A stretch of DNA of 64,000 nt from Hyphomicrobiales bacterium (GCA_003169835.1 PNAI01000027.1:83241-147240); one strand, 5' to 3'. Counted from the first letter of the stretch, positions 1 through 9,461 are shown. A program made the numbers and translations. Notes: generated by a model not told the origin, from the letters alone.

Positions 1-242
1 TCCGAAAACAGCGTGGCATAGTTTGCAAACGACAGCGTGGCGAAAAAATCCTTCATGCCCTGCCAACCGGCTGAGAAATCGAACACCGGCACATAGGGCG
101 GCTGCGCGATCACGGTTTCGGACAGGCTGAGCTTGAGTACGATCAGGAAGGGAACGAGAAAAAGCGCTACAAGCCAGAGCGCGGGAATAACGACGACGAG
201 CCATGCGCCCAAGGAGCGCCGTTGCGGTGCGTTCTCGCTCAT
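1..242 (-). CDS. Polyamine-type ABC transporter permease, PotH-like (partial, N-terminus only)
   Basis: The reading frame starts at an ATG overlapping the stop of the upstream ATPase gene by 4 nt (ATGA) and runs off the window edge, so only about 80 residues are visible. They begin MSENAPQRRS, followed by one strongly hydrophobic segment (about residues 13-34) ending near FLIVLKLSLSET. A periplasmic stretch then follows, ending in ANYATLFS. This matches the N-terminal cytoplasmic tail, first membrane helix and following loop of putrescine/spermidine permeases of the PotB/PotH type. Overlap with the ATPase gene supports one transport operon. The call rests on context and short homology; substrate is not determinable here. 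Confidence 0.75.
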   Translation of the reverse strand, partial: MSENAPQRRSLGAWLVVVIPALWLVALFLVPFLIVLKLSLSETVIAQPPYVPVFDFSAGWQGMKDFFATLSFANYATLFS

Positions 243-1393
243 CGGGTCAGCATCATTCCCGCATCGGGCGAAAAGCTCAGCCAGACGCGCTCGTCCCAGC
301 CGACCGGCCGCGCGCGGAGCCGGTTTTGATTTACCGCCGCCGCCCGCATGACGAAGCCATTGTCGAGCTTGACCTTGTAAACCGACATATCGCCGAAATA
401 ACCGATGTCCAGCACCTTACCGGCAAAGCAGTTTTCTTGAGCCGCTGTGGGCTCGACGGTCGATATTTTCATTTTCTCGGGGCGGACCGCGACCCATGCT
501 GTCGCGCCAACTGCAGTATCGAGGCTTTGCGCCACGCGCAGCCGGCCGCCGAGCGGGCTGTCGATCAGCATTTCCGACCCCGTCGCAGCAATGCGACCCT
601 CGAGCAGATTGACGTCGCCAATGAAGTCGGCGACCCAGCGCGAGTTGGGCTGCTCGTAGATTTCGGACGGTGTCGCGACCTGCGCGAGCTGGCCGCGGTC
701 CATGACTCCAATACGATCGGCCACCATCATGGCCTCCTCGCGATCATGGGTGACGATGATGAAGGTGACTCCGAGCTTGAGTTGCAATTCCATGAGTTCG
801 AAGCGGGTCTCCTCGCGCAGCTTGCGGTCGAGCGCGGCCAGCGGCTCGTCGAGCAGGAACACGCGCGGGCGCTTAACCAATGCGCGCGCGAGAGCTACGC
901 GCTGGCGCTGCCCGCCGGAAAGCTGATGCGGCTTGCGCGCGCCGAAGGATTCGAGCTTCACCAGCGCGAGCATCTCGTGGACGCGCGCGTCGATCTCGGG
1001 TTTCGGCAAGCCTTCCTGCTTGAGCCCGAAAGCGACATTGCCCGCGACCGTCAAGTGCGGGAACAACGCGTAGCTCTGGAACATCATGTTGACCGGCCGG
1101 CGATGCGGCGGCACATCGGCGATGTCCTCGCCGTCGAGCAAGATGCGCCCTTCGCTCGGGCGCTCGAATCCGGCCAGCATGCGCAGAAGCGTGGTCTTGC
1201 CGCAGCCGGAGGGGCCGAGCAGCGCGAAAAACTCGCGCTCATAGATATCGAGGGAAAGCCGATCGACGGCGGTGGCGTCGTCAAACCGCTTGCTCACCGC
1301 CTCGATTCGCAAGAGCGGCCGGATGGCGGGATCGGTCCACGGCGCAAAGCCCCGGCGCGCGCCGTCCAACATCCGGTTTGCCTCCGTCGCCAT
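239..1393 (-). CDS. potG: Polyamine-type ABC transporter ATP-binding protein, PotG-like
   Basis: This is an ABC importer ATPase of 384 residues, the usual size for PotA/PotG. Walker A GPSGCGKTT lies at about 60-68, the Q-loop in MFQSYALFP at 104-112, the signature LSGGQ at 158-162, Walker B VFLLDE at 178-183 and the switch histidine in VTHD near 216. The roughly 130 C-terminal residues form a TOBE-type regulatory domain containing AVRPEKM. It would energise uptake of a polyamine or similar solute with the permease encoded just downstream (4-nt overlap). No PotF-type binding protein is encoded upstream here; an unrelated response regulator lies there. Family assignment is firm, substrate is inferred. 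Confidence 0.85.
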   Translation of the reverse strand: MATEANRMLDGARRGFAPWTDPAIRPLLRIEAVSKRFDDATAVDRLSLDIYEREFFALLGPSGCGKTTLLRMLAGFERPSEGRILLDGEDIADVPPHRRPVNMMFQSYALFPHLTVAGNVAFGLKQEGLPKPEIDARVHEMLALVKLESFGARKPHQLSGGQRQRVALARALVKRPRVFLLDEPLAALDRKLREETRFELMELQLKLGVTFIIVTHDREEAMMVADRIGVMDRGQLAQVATPSEIYEQPNSRWVADFIGDVNLLEGRIAATGSEMLIDSPLGGRLRVAQSLDTAVGATAWVAVRPEKMKISTVEPTAAQENCFAGKVLDIGYFGDMSVYKVKLDNGFVMRAAAVNQNRLRARPVGWDERVWLSFSPDAGMMLTR

Positions 1394-1482
1394 GACGTGA
1401 GGCTAAACGCAGCGGGCGGGCGGCTCAACACAGGAATTCTGTGAAAGCCGGCCTGCGGTTCAATCGTGGAGATCGGGGCCGG

Positions 1483-2142
1483 TCAGATCAGGACGATATC
1501 GTCGCGGTTTTCGCGAGTATCTGGTTCCGGTTGCTCTTGCCGATTGGCCTGCGGCGGCGCTAAGGGCGGGACCTCGGTGCGAGGCCGCTCGGCGTATTGC
1601 TCGCTGGGGAGCGAGAACGCATAATCGAAGCTGGCGGCATTCTTGCGCGGCTTGGGGCCGTAGTAGTCGCCGATCTTCACCATCGGGCGGGGTCGCGCGA
1701 GCACCGATACCACGCGGTCGAACAGCGCCTTGGTCGAGACCGGCTTGAGCAGGTACTCGTTGGCGCCGAGTTGGGTTGCCTCCAACACGCAAGATCGCTC
1801 GCCGTGTCCGGTCAAAACGATGATCGGAACATTGGGAACCGGAAATGAACCCGGCGAACGCACCGAGCGCATGAATTCCGCGCCGCCGACCTGCGGCATT
1901 TCCCAGTCGAGGATCACGATGTCGGGGGTGATGGCGCAGATGGCCTGCAAACCGGCCATGCCGTCGGCGGCGTCATGGATCTCGCGCACGCCGATGGCCG
2001 AGAGCATCGTGCGCACGACCTTGCGCATATGATAATCGTCATCGACGATCAGAATCTTGATCGAGCGGATCAAATCTTCCAAGTGCTTGGGCACAAGCGA
2101 TTGCGCCGGCGATTGCGTCAGCAACTGAGAATGTGACGACAT
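1483..2142 (-). CDS. CheY-like response regulator with disordered C-terminal tail
   Basis: From the first ATG (MSSHSQ) the product has 219 residues. A single receiver domain spans about 28-148: acidic pair D34/D35 in LIVDDDYHMR, phospho-acceptor D79 in VILDWEMP, T111 and K133 in LLKPVS. The last 70 residues are rich in Pro, Glu and Arg with no DNA-binding domain recognised, so it is a single-domain regulator acting by protein contact. An in-frame TTG 69 nt upstream would add 23 residues, but that extension runs into a triple direct repeat, so the ATG is preferred. No histidine kinase is encoded nearby, making it an orphan. The partner is unknown. Confidence 0.85.
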   Translation of the reverse strand: MSSHSQLLTQSPAQSLVPKHLEDLIRSIKILIVDDDYHMRKVVRTMLSAIGVREIHDAADGMAGLQAICAITPDIVILDWEMPQVGGAEFMRSVRSPGSFPVPNVPIIVLTGHGERSCVLEATQLGANEYLLKPVSTKALFDRVVSVLARPRPMVKIGDYYGPKPRKNAASFDYAFSLPSEQYAERPRTEVPPLAPPQANRQEQPEPDTRENRDDIVLI

Positions 2143-2181
2143 GTTTCGAACCGATGCATCCCGGGCGATGAAAAATCCATC

Positions 2182-2216
2182 GGCCAATTTGTGGGGCCAA
2201 TTTGTGGCCAATTTGT
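2182..2216. repeat. Triple direct repeat GGCCAATTTGT upstream of the response regulator
   Basis: Three perfect copies of the 11-mer GGCCAATTTGT lie at 2182-2192, 2195-2205 and 2206-2216, with starts 13 and 11 nt apart, about one helical turn each. They sit 40-75 nt upstream of the preferred ATG of the response regulator gene. They could be an iterated operator or a small slipped-strand repeat; no protein is known to me for this sequence. Confidence 0.7.
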
Positions 2217-2302
2217 CGATTCATTAGACCATTGTTGTATGTCGGCTGACTGAAACCGGTCGTTCAACATGTGGGCTTTCCGTTTACCCTGCGTAAACCG
2301 TG

Positions 2303-3799
2303 TTACGTCGAGGACGTACGCGTGCGCCGTATGGCGTCTCGCCAGCCCGCCCATTTGCGCGCGCGGGTTGCGGCATCGAGCCGCGGCTCGAAGCGGCGAT
2401 CGAGGCGCCAGCTCGCGGCGAAGGTTTGCGGATCGGGGCAAACACCCGCCGCATGACCGGCCAGATAGGCCGCGCCGAACGCCGTCGTTTCCATCACCAC
2501 CGGCCGATCGACCGGGGCGGCAAGAATATCGGCGAGAAATTGCATCGTAAGGTCGCTCGCGGTCATGCCGCCATCCACACGCAGCACCGTACCGGAGCTT
2601 GCCGCCACCGGCCAATCGGCGTGCATGGCTTCGAGCAGATCGCGGGTCTGATAGCCCACCGATTCGATGACGGCGCATGCGATCTCGGCCGCACCGGAAT
2701 TGCGCGTGAGGCCATAGATCGCGCCGCGCGCGTCGGCATCCCAATAGGGCGCGCCCAGACCTACGAAGGCGGGCACCACATAGACTTGCTCCGCCGGATT
2801 TGCGTTGCGCGCGAGATCGTTGACGTCCGCCGCTCGCGGAATGAGCTTGAGTCCGTCGCGCAGCCATTGCACCGCGGCACCGGCAATGAAAATGGCGCCT
2901 TCCAGGGCGTAGGTGCGCTTGCCGGCAAGCTGATAGGCGATCGTGGTCAAGAGCTTGTTGTGCGAGCGCACGGGCGTAGTGCCGATATTGAGCAGCGCAA
3001 AGCATCCGGTGCCGTAGGTCGACTTCATCATGCCCGGCTTGAAGCAGCCCTGACCGATGGTCGCCGCCTGCTGGTCGCCGGCGATGCCTCTGATCGCGAT
3101 CGGCGCACCGAATAAATCCGGCAATGTGCTGCCGAAATCCGCCGCGCAATCGCGCACCTCCGGCAGGAGCGCAAGCGGCACATTGAACAGCTGCGCCAGC
3201 TGCGGATCCCATTTCCCGGTGGCGATATCGAGCAGTAATGTGCGCGAGGCATTGGTCGCGTCGGTTGCGTGCACCCTTCCGCCAGTGAGCCGCCACAGCA
3301 GAAAGCTGTCGATGGTGCCGAAGGCAAGGTTTCCCGCTTCGGCCGCCGTACGCGCGCCGGGAACGCGATCGAGCATCCAAGAAATTTTTGTCGCGGAGAA
3401 ATAGGGATCGAGCAGAAGCCCGGTTTTGGCCGAGATTGCGTCCTCGTGGCCGGCGCGCCGCAAAGCCGCGCAGATGTCGGCCGTGCGCCGGTCCTGCCAG
3501 ACAATCGCGTTGTGTATGGGTTTTCCGGTCGATCGCTCCCAGATCAATGTGGTTTCGCGCTGGTTGGTGATGCCGATCGCGGCGATGTCCTTGGCGGAGA
3601 GTTTGGCCTTCGCTAGCGCCGCGCGCACGGTTGCGAGCACCGTGGTCCAGATTTCCTCAGGGTCGTGTTCGACCAGCCCGGGCGCCGGGTAGATTTGCCT
3701 GATCTCCTGCTGCGCACTCGCCACTGGCGCCAGCGCCGCATCGAATACGATGGTGCGGGTCGAGGTCGTCCCCTGATCGATGGCGATGAGATGGGTCAT
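2303..3799 (-). CDS. glpK: Glycerol kinase
   Basis: This FGGY-family kinase phosphorylates glycerol to sn-glycerol-3-phosphate in the cytosol. The 498-residue length is standard. The N-terminal phosphate-binding motif DQGTTSTR is at 8-15. The first-domain substrate motif NQRETT lies near residue 80, WQDRRT near 105, and the ADP-binding signature GGLTRN-like segment appears as GLTRNS near 355, followed by VDGGMTASD. The gene begins 51 nt downstream of glpD on the same strand, so the two probably form a glycerol utilisation operon: the kinase product is the substrate of GlpD. No glycerol facilitator or ABC glycerol uptake genes are adjacent. Confidence 0.95.
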   Translation of the reverse strand: MTHLIAIDQGTTSTRTIVFDAALAPVASAQQEIRQIYPAPGLVEHDPEEIWTTVLATVRAALAKAKLSAKDIAAIGITNQRETTLIWERSTGKPIHNAIVWQDRRTADICAALRRAGHEDAISAKTGLLLDPYFSATKISWMLDRVPGARTAAEAGNLAFGTIDSFLLWRLTGGRVHATDATNASRTLLLDIATGKWDPQLAQLFNVPLALLPEVRDCAADFGSTLPDLFGAPIAIRGIAGDQQAATIGQGCFKPGMMKSTYGTGCFALLNIGTTPVRSHNKLLTTIAYQLAGKRTYALEGAIFIAGAAVQWLRDGLKLIPRAADVNDLARNANPAEQVYVVPAFVGLGAPYWDADARGAIYGLTRNSGAAEIACAVIESVGYQTRDLLEAMHADWPVAASSGTVLRVDGGMTASDLTMQFLADILAAPVDRPVVMETTAFGAAYLAGHAAGVCPDPQTFAASWRLDRRFEPRLDAATRARKWAGWRDAIRRTRTSST

Positions 3800-3850
3800 C
3801 GTGGTCCGCGATTCGGCAGGCTTCGCCAGTTTAGACGAGGCGCCCGAAAA

Positions 3851-5350
3851 TCAGCAGGCTATTGCGCCGGCGACTTCACCCGCCATGAAGGCCGCAAGCG
3901 CGTCGCGTTGGGCCTTGGAGAGCCACATTCCGATCTTGGTCCGCCGCCAGAGCACGTCTTCGATGGTCCGCGCATATTCGTAGCGCATCAGATAGCGCAC
4001 TTCCGCCGCAGTCAGATCGGCGCCGAAACGCGGCCCGAGCTGTTCGACGCTTTTAGCTGCGCCAAGAACGCGATCGATGCGCGTGCCGTAGGCGCGCACC
4101 AGGCGAAGAGCAGTCAGCTCGCTCAGAAACGGCCAAGTGGCGCGTGCATGGGCCACCATCGCCTCAACGCTGTCATGGGAAAAATCGCCACCGGGCAGCG
4201 TCGAATGCTCCGTCCAGTGCGGCGTATCGGGCAGGACACGGCTAAGTCGATCGATAGCCTCTTCGGCCAGCCGCCGATAGGTCGTGATCTTGCCGCCGTA
4301 TACGGTCAGCAGCGGCGCCGTGCGCGCGTGCTCGTCGAGTGTCAAGTGATAGTCGCGCGTGATGTCCTCGGGCTTGCCGGAACCGTCGTCATAGAGCGCG
4401 CGCACGCCGGCGTACAAGCCGACCACCTGTTTCGGTTCGATCTGCGCCCGAAAATATTGATTCACCGCGTTGCAAAGATAGACGATTTCATCGCCGCTCG
4501 GGGTTGCGCCCGAAGGCTCGCCGGTAAAGTCCAGATCGGTTGTTCCGATCAATGTGAACTCTTGCTCGAACGGCAGCGCGAAAACGATACGACGGTCGGC
4601 ATTCTGGAAAATATAACCGCGGTCGTGGTCGAACAATTTACGCACGATGATGTGGCTGCCCTTGACCAGCCGCAACGGCGGGCGGCCCGGCATCTGCAGC
4701 AGATGCTCGGCGACCTGCCCAACCCAGGGGCCGGCGGCGTTGACCAGACTGCGCGCGGTCATGGCCGCGCGGCCGCCGCCATTTTGAAGCGTGAAGCGCC
4801 AGATATCGCTGCGTTCGACGCCACTGATGCGCATGCGGGTGCGAATGGTCGCGCCACGTTCGGCGGCGTCAACCACGTTGAGGACGACAAGCCGCGAGTC
4901 GTCTACCCAGCAGTCGGAATATTCGAAGGCGCGTTGAAATTCGGGCCGCAGCGGCGCGCCGGTGGGATCGTTGGCAAGATCGAACTTGCGCGATGGCGGC
5001 AGGACTTTGCGTCCGCCGATGCGGTCGTAGATGAAGAGGCCGAGCTGGAGCTTTAGTTCGGAGCGCAGCGCGGGGTTGACCGGCAGCACAAAACGCATCT
5101 GCCGGATGAGGTGCGGCGCCATGCGCAACAGCACCTCGCGCTCGGCAAGCGCCTTGCGCACGAGTCCAAATGCGGCGCGCTCGAGATAGCGCAGGCCGCC
5201 GTGGATGAGCTTGGTCGAATGCGACGACGTGCCGGAGGAGAGATCGTTCTGCTCCACCAGCAACACGCGCAAGCCGCGGCCTGCGGCATCGCGCGCGATG
5301 CCGGCGCCATTGATGCCGCCGCCGATGATGGCGATGTCGAAGTCAGCCAT
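3851..5350 (-). CDS. glpD: Aerobic glycerol-3-phosphate dehydrogenase
   Basis: This FAD-dependent dehydrogenase oxidises sn-glycerol-3-phosphate to dihydroxyacetone phosphate and passes electrons to quinone at the inner membrane. The 499-residue product starts with the dinucleotide-binding motif IIGGGINGAGIARDAA (8-23), followed by the family signature STKLIHGGLRYLE near 45-57. A conserved C-terminal domain of about 120 residues follows YGGKITTYR near 355. It precedes glpK in the same orientation. Start choice is supported by the near-terminal position of the FAD fold. No glpR-type repressor is adjacent. Confidence 0.95.
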   Translation of the reverse strand: MADFDIAIIGGGINGAGIARDAAGRGLRVLLVEQNDLSSGTSSHSTKLIHGGLRYLERAAFGLVRKALAEREVLLRMAPHLIRQMRFVLPVNPALRSELKLQLGLFIYDRIGGRKVLPPSRKFDLANDPTGAPLRPEFQRAFEYSDCWVDDSRLVVLNVVDAAERGATIRTRMRISGVERSDIWRFTLQNGGGRAAMTARSLVNAAGPWVGQVAEHLLQMPGRPPLRLVKGSHIIVRKLFDHDRGYIFQNADRRIVFALPFEQEFTLIGTTDLDFTGEPSGATPSGDEIVYLCNAVNQYFRAQIEPKQVVGLYAGVRALYDDGSGKPEDITRDYHLTLDEHARTAPLLTVYGGKITTYRRLAEEAIDRLSRVLPDTPHWTEHSTLPGGDFSHDSVEAMVAHARATWPFLSELTALRLVRAYGTRIDRVLGAAKSVEQLGPRFGADLTAAEVRYLMRYEYARTIEDVLWRRTKIGMWLSKAQRDALAAFMAGEVAGAIAC

Positions 5351-5466
5351 GCCGCCCAGGTTTGCGGATCGAAATCAGGATGGCGCGTTTGGCGTCCCGC
5401 CTCATGCCAGACGCGCCTAACCTTAACCTAGGACAAAGCCGTAAATGCTTCGTTTCTACTTATTTT

Positions 5467-6234
5467 TCAAGCACTTAGCTTGCGATCCTTCAGATGCGGA
5501 AAGCGCTCGGTGAGCAGCGAGCCAAAGTAATAGGTCGGCACATAAGCCTTGTGCGCGCGAATAAGTTCAAGCCAGCGCGCGATGGCGGGATTCTTCGCCC
5601 ACATCGCATCGAGGTCAAGATCGGCCAGACGCACGATCGTCGGCATCACCGCTACGTCGGCGAGCGTCGGCTTCTTGCCCAGCAGCCACGGCCCGCCGCT
5701 TTTCGCAATTTCGGTATCCATGCGGTCGATCGTGCGCTGCAGCCGATCGAGCGCAGCCTTCATTTCAGAAACCGGAAAGCCCTTGCGACCCATCGCCAGC
5801 ATGAATTCCTTGCGCAAGGGTTTGCTTTCGGCGAAGGCGTTAAATTCCTCTTCGCTCATTTTGGCGAAGTGCGGCAGGAACGCGAGATTGAAGGTTGGCA
5901 CGCGGATTGCGGCCGCCGGCATTTCGTCGATGAAATGCATGAGCGAGCGCATCCGGGCCCGCGCCACGGGATCGTGCGGCGTGAAGTTCTCTCCCTCCCG
6001 CATGATCTCGTCGAGATATTCCATGATGACGGAGGAATCGATCACGATCTTGCCGTCGTGGTCGAGGGTGGGCACGACCCCGTTGGGATTGAGCTTCAAG
6101 TAGTCGGGCTTCAGCTGGTCGCCCGCGAGTAGGTTGAGCTTCACTTCCGAAAAGGGCAGCGACTTGGCGTTGAGCACGAAGCGCACGCGCTGGCTGCAGG
6201 TCGATTGCGGTGCATTGTAAAGCGTAAAGGACAT
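5467..6234 (-). CDS. Glutathione S-transferase family protein
   Basis: The 255-residue protein has an N-terminal thioredoxin-fold GST domain: FTLYNAPQSTCSQRVR at 3-18 places Ser/Cys residues where bacterial GSTs activate glutathione. The cis-proline segment GVVPTLDHDG lies near 53-62 and the glutathione gamma-glutamyl contact IDSSVIMEYL near 66-75. An all-helical C-terminal domain carries LGKKPTLADVAVMP, typical of the N-capping box. It probably conjugates or reduces electrophiles in the cytosol. The gene is isolated between glpD and a PDZ protein. The exact class (zeta or beta-like) cannot be fixed by eye. Confidence 0.85.
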   Translation of the reverse strand: MSFTLYNAPQSTCSQRVRFVLNAKSLPFSEVKLNLLAGDQLKPDYLKLNPNGVVPTLDHDGKIVIDSSVIMEYLDEIMREGENFTPHDPVARARMRSLMHFIDEMPAAAIRVPTFNLAFLPHFAKMSEEEFNAFAESKPLRKEFMLAMGRKGFPVSEMKAALDRLQRTIDRMDTEIAKSGGPWLLGKKPTLADVAVMPTIVRLADLDLDAMWAKNPAIARWLELIRAHKAYVPTYYFGSLLTERFPHLKDRKLSA

Positions 6235-6288
6235 GACTGATCCCCAACAGGTGAGAGCTGCTTTGCCGTCCCGGCGGAACGGAGAATT

Positions 6289-7326
6289 TCAAAACGTCGA
6301 TTTGAGCTTGAGGTGGTCGAGGCGGTCGATCGATTTGACGTCAACGTGCCGCTTCTCCTGATCCTGCATCACATCGAGCGGAACGGTCACACCGGCGCTG
6401 CCGACCGCCCATACCTTGCGATAGAAATCGGCGAGGTTTTTTGGCGCGGCCCCCGCGACGCCGACAATGACGTCGCCGCGGCGCAATCCGGATTTCTCGG
6501 CCGGACTGTCGGGGGTGACGCGGCTGACAAACAGACGCCCGCGCGTCTCCTCGGTGGTGAGCCCAAGCCATGGCCGCCCGGGTCCGGAGATGCGGCCATT
6601 CGCGATCAGATCCGCGAGAATCGGCGGCAACGCGTCGATCGGCACGAACATGTTGCCGACGCGGCCATCGCCCTTGCCGGATGTATCGCCGACGACGAGC
6701 GAGCCAACGCCGACAAGTTCGCCTTTGTGATTGATCAGCGCCGCGCCGCTCCAGGCCGGGTGAGGCGGCGAGGTGAAGATTGCGTCGGCGAGCATGTATT
6801 CCCAACTGCCGACGAACTCGCGCCTGGCCATGACGTCGACCGGCAAAACCATGTCGCGACCGCCGAAGCTCGCGATCAACACGGGATCGAGTTCCTTCAA
6901 ATCGGCCGATTTTCCCATCGCCATGGGCCGTACTTTCAGCGGAGCAAGCGTGCGCAACAGGCCGAAACCGGTTTCGTGATCGTAGCCAAGAATTTCCGCC
7001 GGTACGGTGCGGCCGTCGTTGCTGGTCACTTCGGCCGCGTGCGCCTCCACCATGATGTAGCCGATGGTCAGTACCAGACCGGCACCGTCGATTACGATGC
7101 CCGAACCTTCACGCTCGCGGCCAAGGTTTTGCAGCGTGCGGCCGTCCGGGTTGATGAAGGTTTTGATTCGCACGACGCCCGAGATGAGCTCATCGAGCGA
7201 AGGGCTTTGGGCCGCTGCCGTGCAGGCCCCCCCGATCACGGCGAACAGCACGGCCAACATCCGCATGACCGAAGCGGCAATGACCGAAGCGGTCACGTTC
7301 GCGTTCGAACGGGGGGGATTGCGCAT
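6289..7326 (-). CDS. Secreted HtrA-like PDZ protein with degenerate protease site
   Basis: The 345-residue product has an export signal (hydrophobic MLAVLFAVIGGACTAAAQ at about 23-40). A trypsin-like fold of the HtrA/DegP type follows, beginning GSGIVIDGAGLVLT near 75-87, then a PDZ domain from about 250 (RLFVSRVTPDSPAEKSGLRRGD). Aligned by eye to HtrA, the catalytic His of the TNNHVV motif is Tyr90 and the catalytic Asp of TDLALL is Gly120. The serine remains as Ser193 in AWSGAAL instead of GNSGGPL. It is therefore probably a non-proteolytic binding or scaffold protein of the periplasm. The start could instead be one of the internal Met codons at 7266 or 7260. Confidence 0.8.
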   Translation of the reverse strand: MRNPPRSNANVTASVIAASVMRMLAVLFAVIGGACTAAAQSPSLDELISGVVRIKTFINPDGRTLQNLGREREGSGIVIDGAGLVLTIGYIMVEAHAAEVTSNDGRTVPAEILGYDHETGFGLLRTLAPLKVRPMAMGKSADLKELDPVLIASFGGRDMVLPVDVMARREFVGSWEYMLADAIFTSPPHPAWSGAALINHKGELVGVGSLVVGDTSGKGDGRVGNMFVPIDALPPILADLIANGRISGPGRPWLGLTTEETRGRLFVSRVTPDSPAEKSGLRRGDVIVGVAGAAPKNLADFYRKVWAVGSAGVTVPLDVMQDQEKRHVDVKSIDRLDHLKLKSTF

Positions 7327-7481
7327 TTCCAGGCCCTCAGCGGGACGGCATCAGAATCTCAAGCTCGCAATATATCACGGTGCTTTGAGATCGCTGGCCC
7401 CTGCCGTGACTTTATTTTTGCCCCAAAATCAATGTAGAAGGTCGATTCACGTAACTGCGCCTGCAACCCCTGAGAAACAAA

Positions 7482-8348
7482 ATGCCCGTGCCTCGGCTGC
7501 TGGTGATGGAAGGCAACTCGCCTGAAACTCGCGCCGAGCACGAGGCTGCGGGCGGTGTGGTGGCGAGCGCGGGCTATGCCAAGCTGTTGCAGGAATTGCT
7601 GCCGAACGTGGTGGTCGATGTGTGTTTCCCGGGCGATCCAAGCGTGGAACTGCCCCATGGCACGACGCTGGAAGGTTATGACGGCGTCGCCATCACCGGT
7701 TCGTCGTTGCACATCTACAATGGCGGCATTGAGATTACCCGGCAAATCGAGCTGACGCGCGCGGTGCTCGCGGCCGGCACACCGATTTTCGGAAGTTGTT
7801 GGGGGCTGCAAATTCTCACCGTTGCCGCCGGAGGTAGCGTGCGGCGCAATCCGAAGGGCCGCGAGCTTGGTTTTGGCCGCAGCATCAAACTCACCGAAGC
7901 GGGCCGCAAGCATCCGATGTATGCCGGCAAGCCCGATGTGTTCAATGCGCCGACGGTGCATCTCGACGAGGTCGAGACGGTCGCGCCGGGCATGACGGTG
8001 CTGGCGACCAACGCCGTCTCCGACGTGCAAAGCGCAGAAATTCGAAGCAACGGCGCCACCGCCTGGGGTGTGCAATATCATCCGGAATATCCCTTGCGGG
8101 AAATCGCTGCGATCGTGCGCCGGATCGGACCGCGGCTGATCGGCGAGGGATTTTTCCTCAACGAAGCCGACATTGATACATTTGCCAGCGACTTGAATAC
8201 GCTTGATCAAGACCCCGACGACAAACGGCTCGCTTGGCGTCACGGCATCAATCGTAACGTGCTCGACAAACGCTTACGTTGTTGCGAGATCGCAAATTGG
8301 GTCGAGTTTCAAGTGCTCCCGACCCGCGTCAAGCGCGGACGCGGGTAA
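7482..8348 (+). CDS. Class I glutamine amidotransferase (GMP synthase-like)
   Basis: The 288-residue protein is a stand-alone triad-type amidotransferase domain. The nucleophile elbow GSCWGLQ puts Cys106 at the active site; His200 and Glu202 in GVQYHPEYP complete the triad. Such proteins release ammonia from glutamine or hydrolyse gamma-glutamyl bonds. The roughly 50 residues after the domain are poorly conserved in appearance and rich in Asp and Arg. The gene stands alone on the plus strand, divergent from the PDZ protein and convergent with a Bug receptor gene. The acceptor substrate is unknown. Confidence 0.85.
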   Translation: MPVPRLLVMEGNSPETRAEHEAAGGVVASAGYAKLLQELLPNVVVDVCFPGDPSVELPHGTTLEGYDGVAITGSSLHIYNGGIEITRQIELTRAVLAAGTPIFGSCWGLQILTVAAGGSVRRNPKGRELGFGRSIKLTEAGRKHPMYAGKPDVFNAPTVHLDEVETVAPGMTVLATNAVSDVQSAEIRSNGATAWGVQYHPEYPLREIAAIVRRIGPRLIGEGFFLNEADIDTFASDLNTLDQDPDDKRLAWRHGINRNVLDKRLRCCEIANWVEFQVLPTRVKRGRG

Positions 8349-8354
8349 CGAAAA

Positions 8355-8374
8355 GCTGCGTCGCGCTAAGCAGC
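8355..8374. terminator. Possible weak bidirectional terminator hairpin
   Basis: A 5-bp stem (GCTGC at 8355-8359 with GCAGC at 8370-8374) is flanked by AAAA on one side and GGTTTT on the other. It lies between the convergent stops of the amidotransferase and Bug receptor genes. The position suits a shared terminator, but the stem is short. Confidence 0.3.
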
Positions 8375-8385
8375 GGTTTTCCGGT

Positions 8386-9357
8386 TCACTGTGCGGCCTT
8401 GAGGCCGAGAATTTTCGCCACCGCTGCGGCTTGCGTTTTCTGTTCGTCGATCGCAGCGCCAAATTCAGCCGACGTGCCCGTATTGAGTACCTGGCCGGTT
8501 AATCCAAGCCGTTCGCCAATCAGCGGATCCGTCGCCACTTCCTTGACATCAGCGGCGATGCGATTGCGCACATCAGCCGGTAGTTCTTTTGTGCTGAAAA
8601 GTCCGACGAGGCCATCGGTCGCAAGCTGAGGAAAGCCCGCCTCCGTGGTGGTCGGCACGTTCGGCGCGGTCGGCGCGCGCTTCTTGTTAGTGACGGCGAT
8701 CATCTTGATCTTGCCTGCTTCCACATGCGGCCGCACAATCGCGATCGCTCCGATATAAAATTGAATGCGGCCCTCGGCGAGATCGGTGGCTGCCTGCACG
8801 GGATTGCGATACGGCACGCGCGTGAATTCGACGCCGGCGGTCTTGAGATGGGCCAAGAGCACAAAGTCAAGCATTCCGGTGGCGCCGGCCCAATTGATCG
8901 TGCCGGGTTCCGCTTTGGCTTTCGCCAGCAGCTCAGGCAGCGTGTTGACGCCGAAGGATACCGGCACGGAATACGCCACGATGGTGTTCGACACGCGCGC
9001 AACAGGAATCATGTCGTTCGGATTGTAGGGCAGCTTGTCGTGTTGATACGGATGGGCGGTGAATGACGAAGCCGGCGCCATCAGCAGGACGTGGTTGTCG
9101 TTGGTGTTAAGGAAAGTGGTGATTGCAACAATGCCGTCGCCGCCGGGTTGATTTTCGACCACCACGGACTGGCCCCATTTCTTGGAAAGGCGATCCGCGA
9201 ACAGCCGCGCGCCAATATCCACGCCTGAACCAGGTCCGAGCGGCACAATGAATTTGACCGTGCGTGTCGGCCAGCTTTGCGCCTGTGCAGGTGCTGCGAG
9301 CGTGCATAGGGAAATTGCGGCGGCGGCGACGCACGCGAGGTTCTTTATCGTGAGCAC
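8386..9357 (-). CDS. Tripartite tricarboxylate transporter substrate-binding protein (Bug/TctC family)
   Basis: The protein has 323 residues with a cleavable signal (about 1-26, ending APAQA) followed by the Bug-family opening WPTRTVKFIVPLGPGSG. Further family segments are VVENQPGGDG near 70 and EAGFPQL near 240. It is expected to capture a carboxylate in the periplasm and hand it to a TctA/TctB permease, none of which is adjacent. The start is a GTG preceded by a strong AGGAGG 5 nt upstream. It lies downstream of the RutE-like and malonyl-CoA decarboxylase genes in the same direction, so a C3 dicarboxylate ligand is a reasonable guess only. Confidence 0.85.
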   Translation of the reverse strand: MLTIKNLACVAAAAISLCTLAAPAQAQSWPTRTVKFIVPLGPGSGVDIGARLFADRLSKKWGQSVVVENQPGGDGIVAITTFLNTNDNHVLLMAPASSFTAHPYQHDKLPYNPNDMIPVARVSNTIVAYSVPVSFGVNTLPELLAKAKAEPGTINWAGATGMLDFVLLAHLKTAGVEFTRVPYRNPVQAATDLAEGRIQFYIGAIAIVRPHVEAGKIKMIAVTNKKRAPTAPNVPTTTEAGFPQLATDGLVGLFSTKELPADVRNRIAADVKEVATDPLIGERLGLTGQVLNTGTSAEFGAAIDEQKTQAAAVAKILGLKAAQ

Positions 9358-9461
9358 TACATCCTCCTAGAACTGTGACTGCGGTTCATTTTTGTGAGCC
9401 GACGATACTGCGTTTGGGCGATTTTGATAAGCCGATCCTCGGCATGGCAACGCCGCGGAAG

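Noticed and set aside
203..1444. Long open frame opposite potG (413 codons)
   Set aside because: Composition is that of an antisense shadow in high-GC DNA; no recognisable domain, and the minus-strand ATPase is unmistakable.
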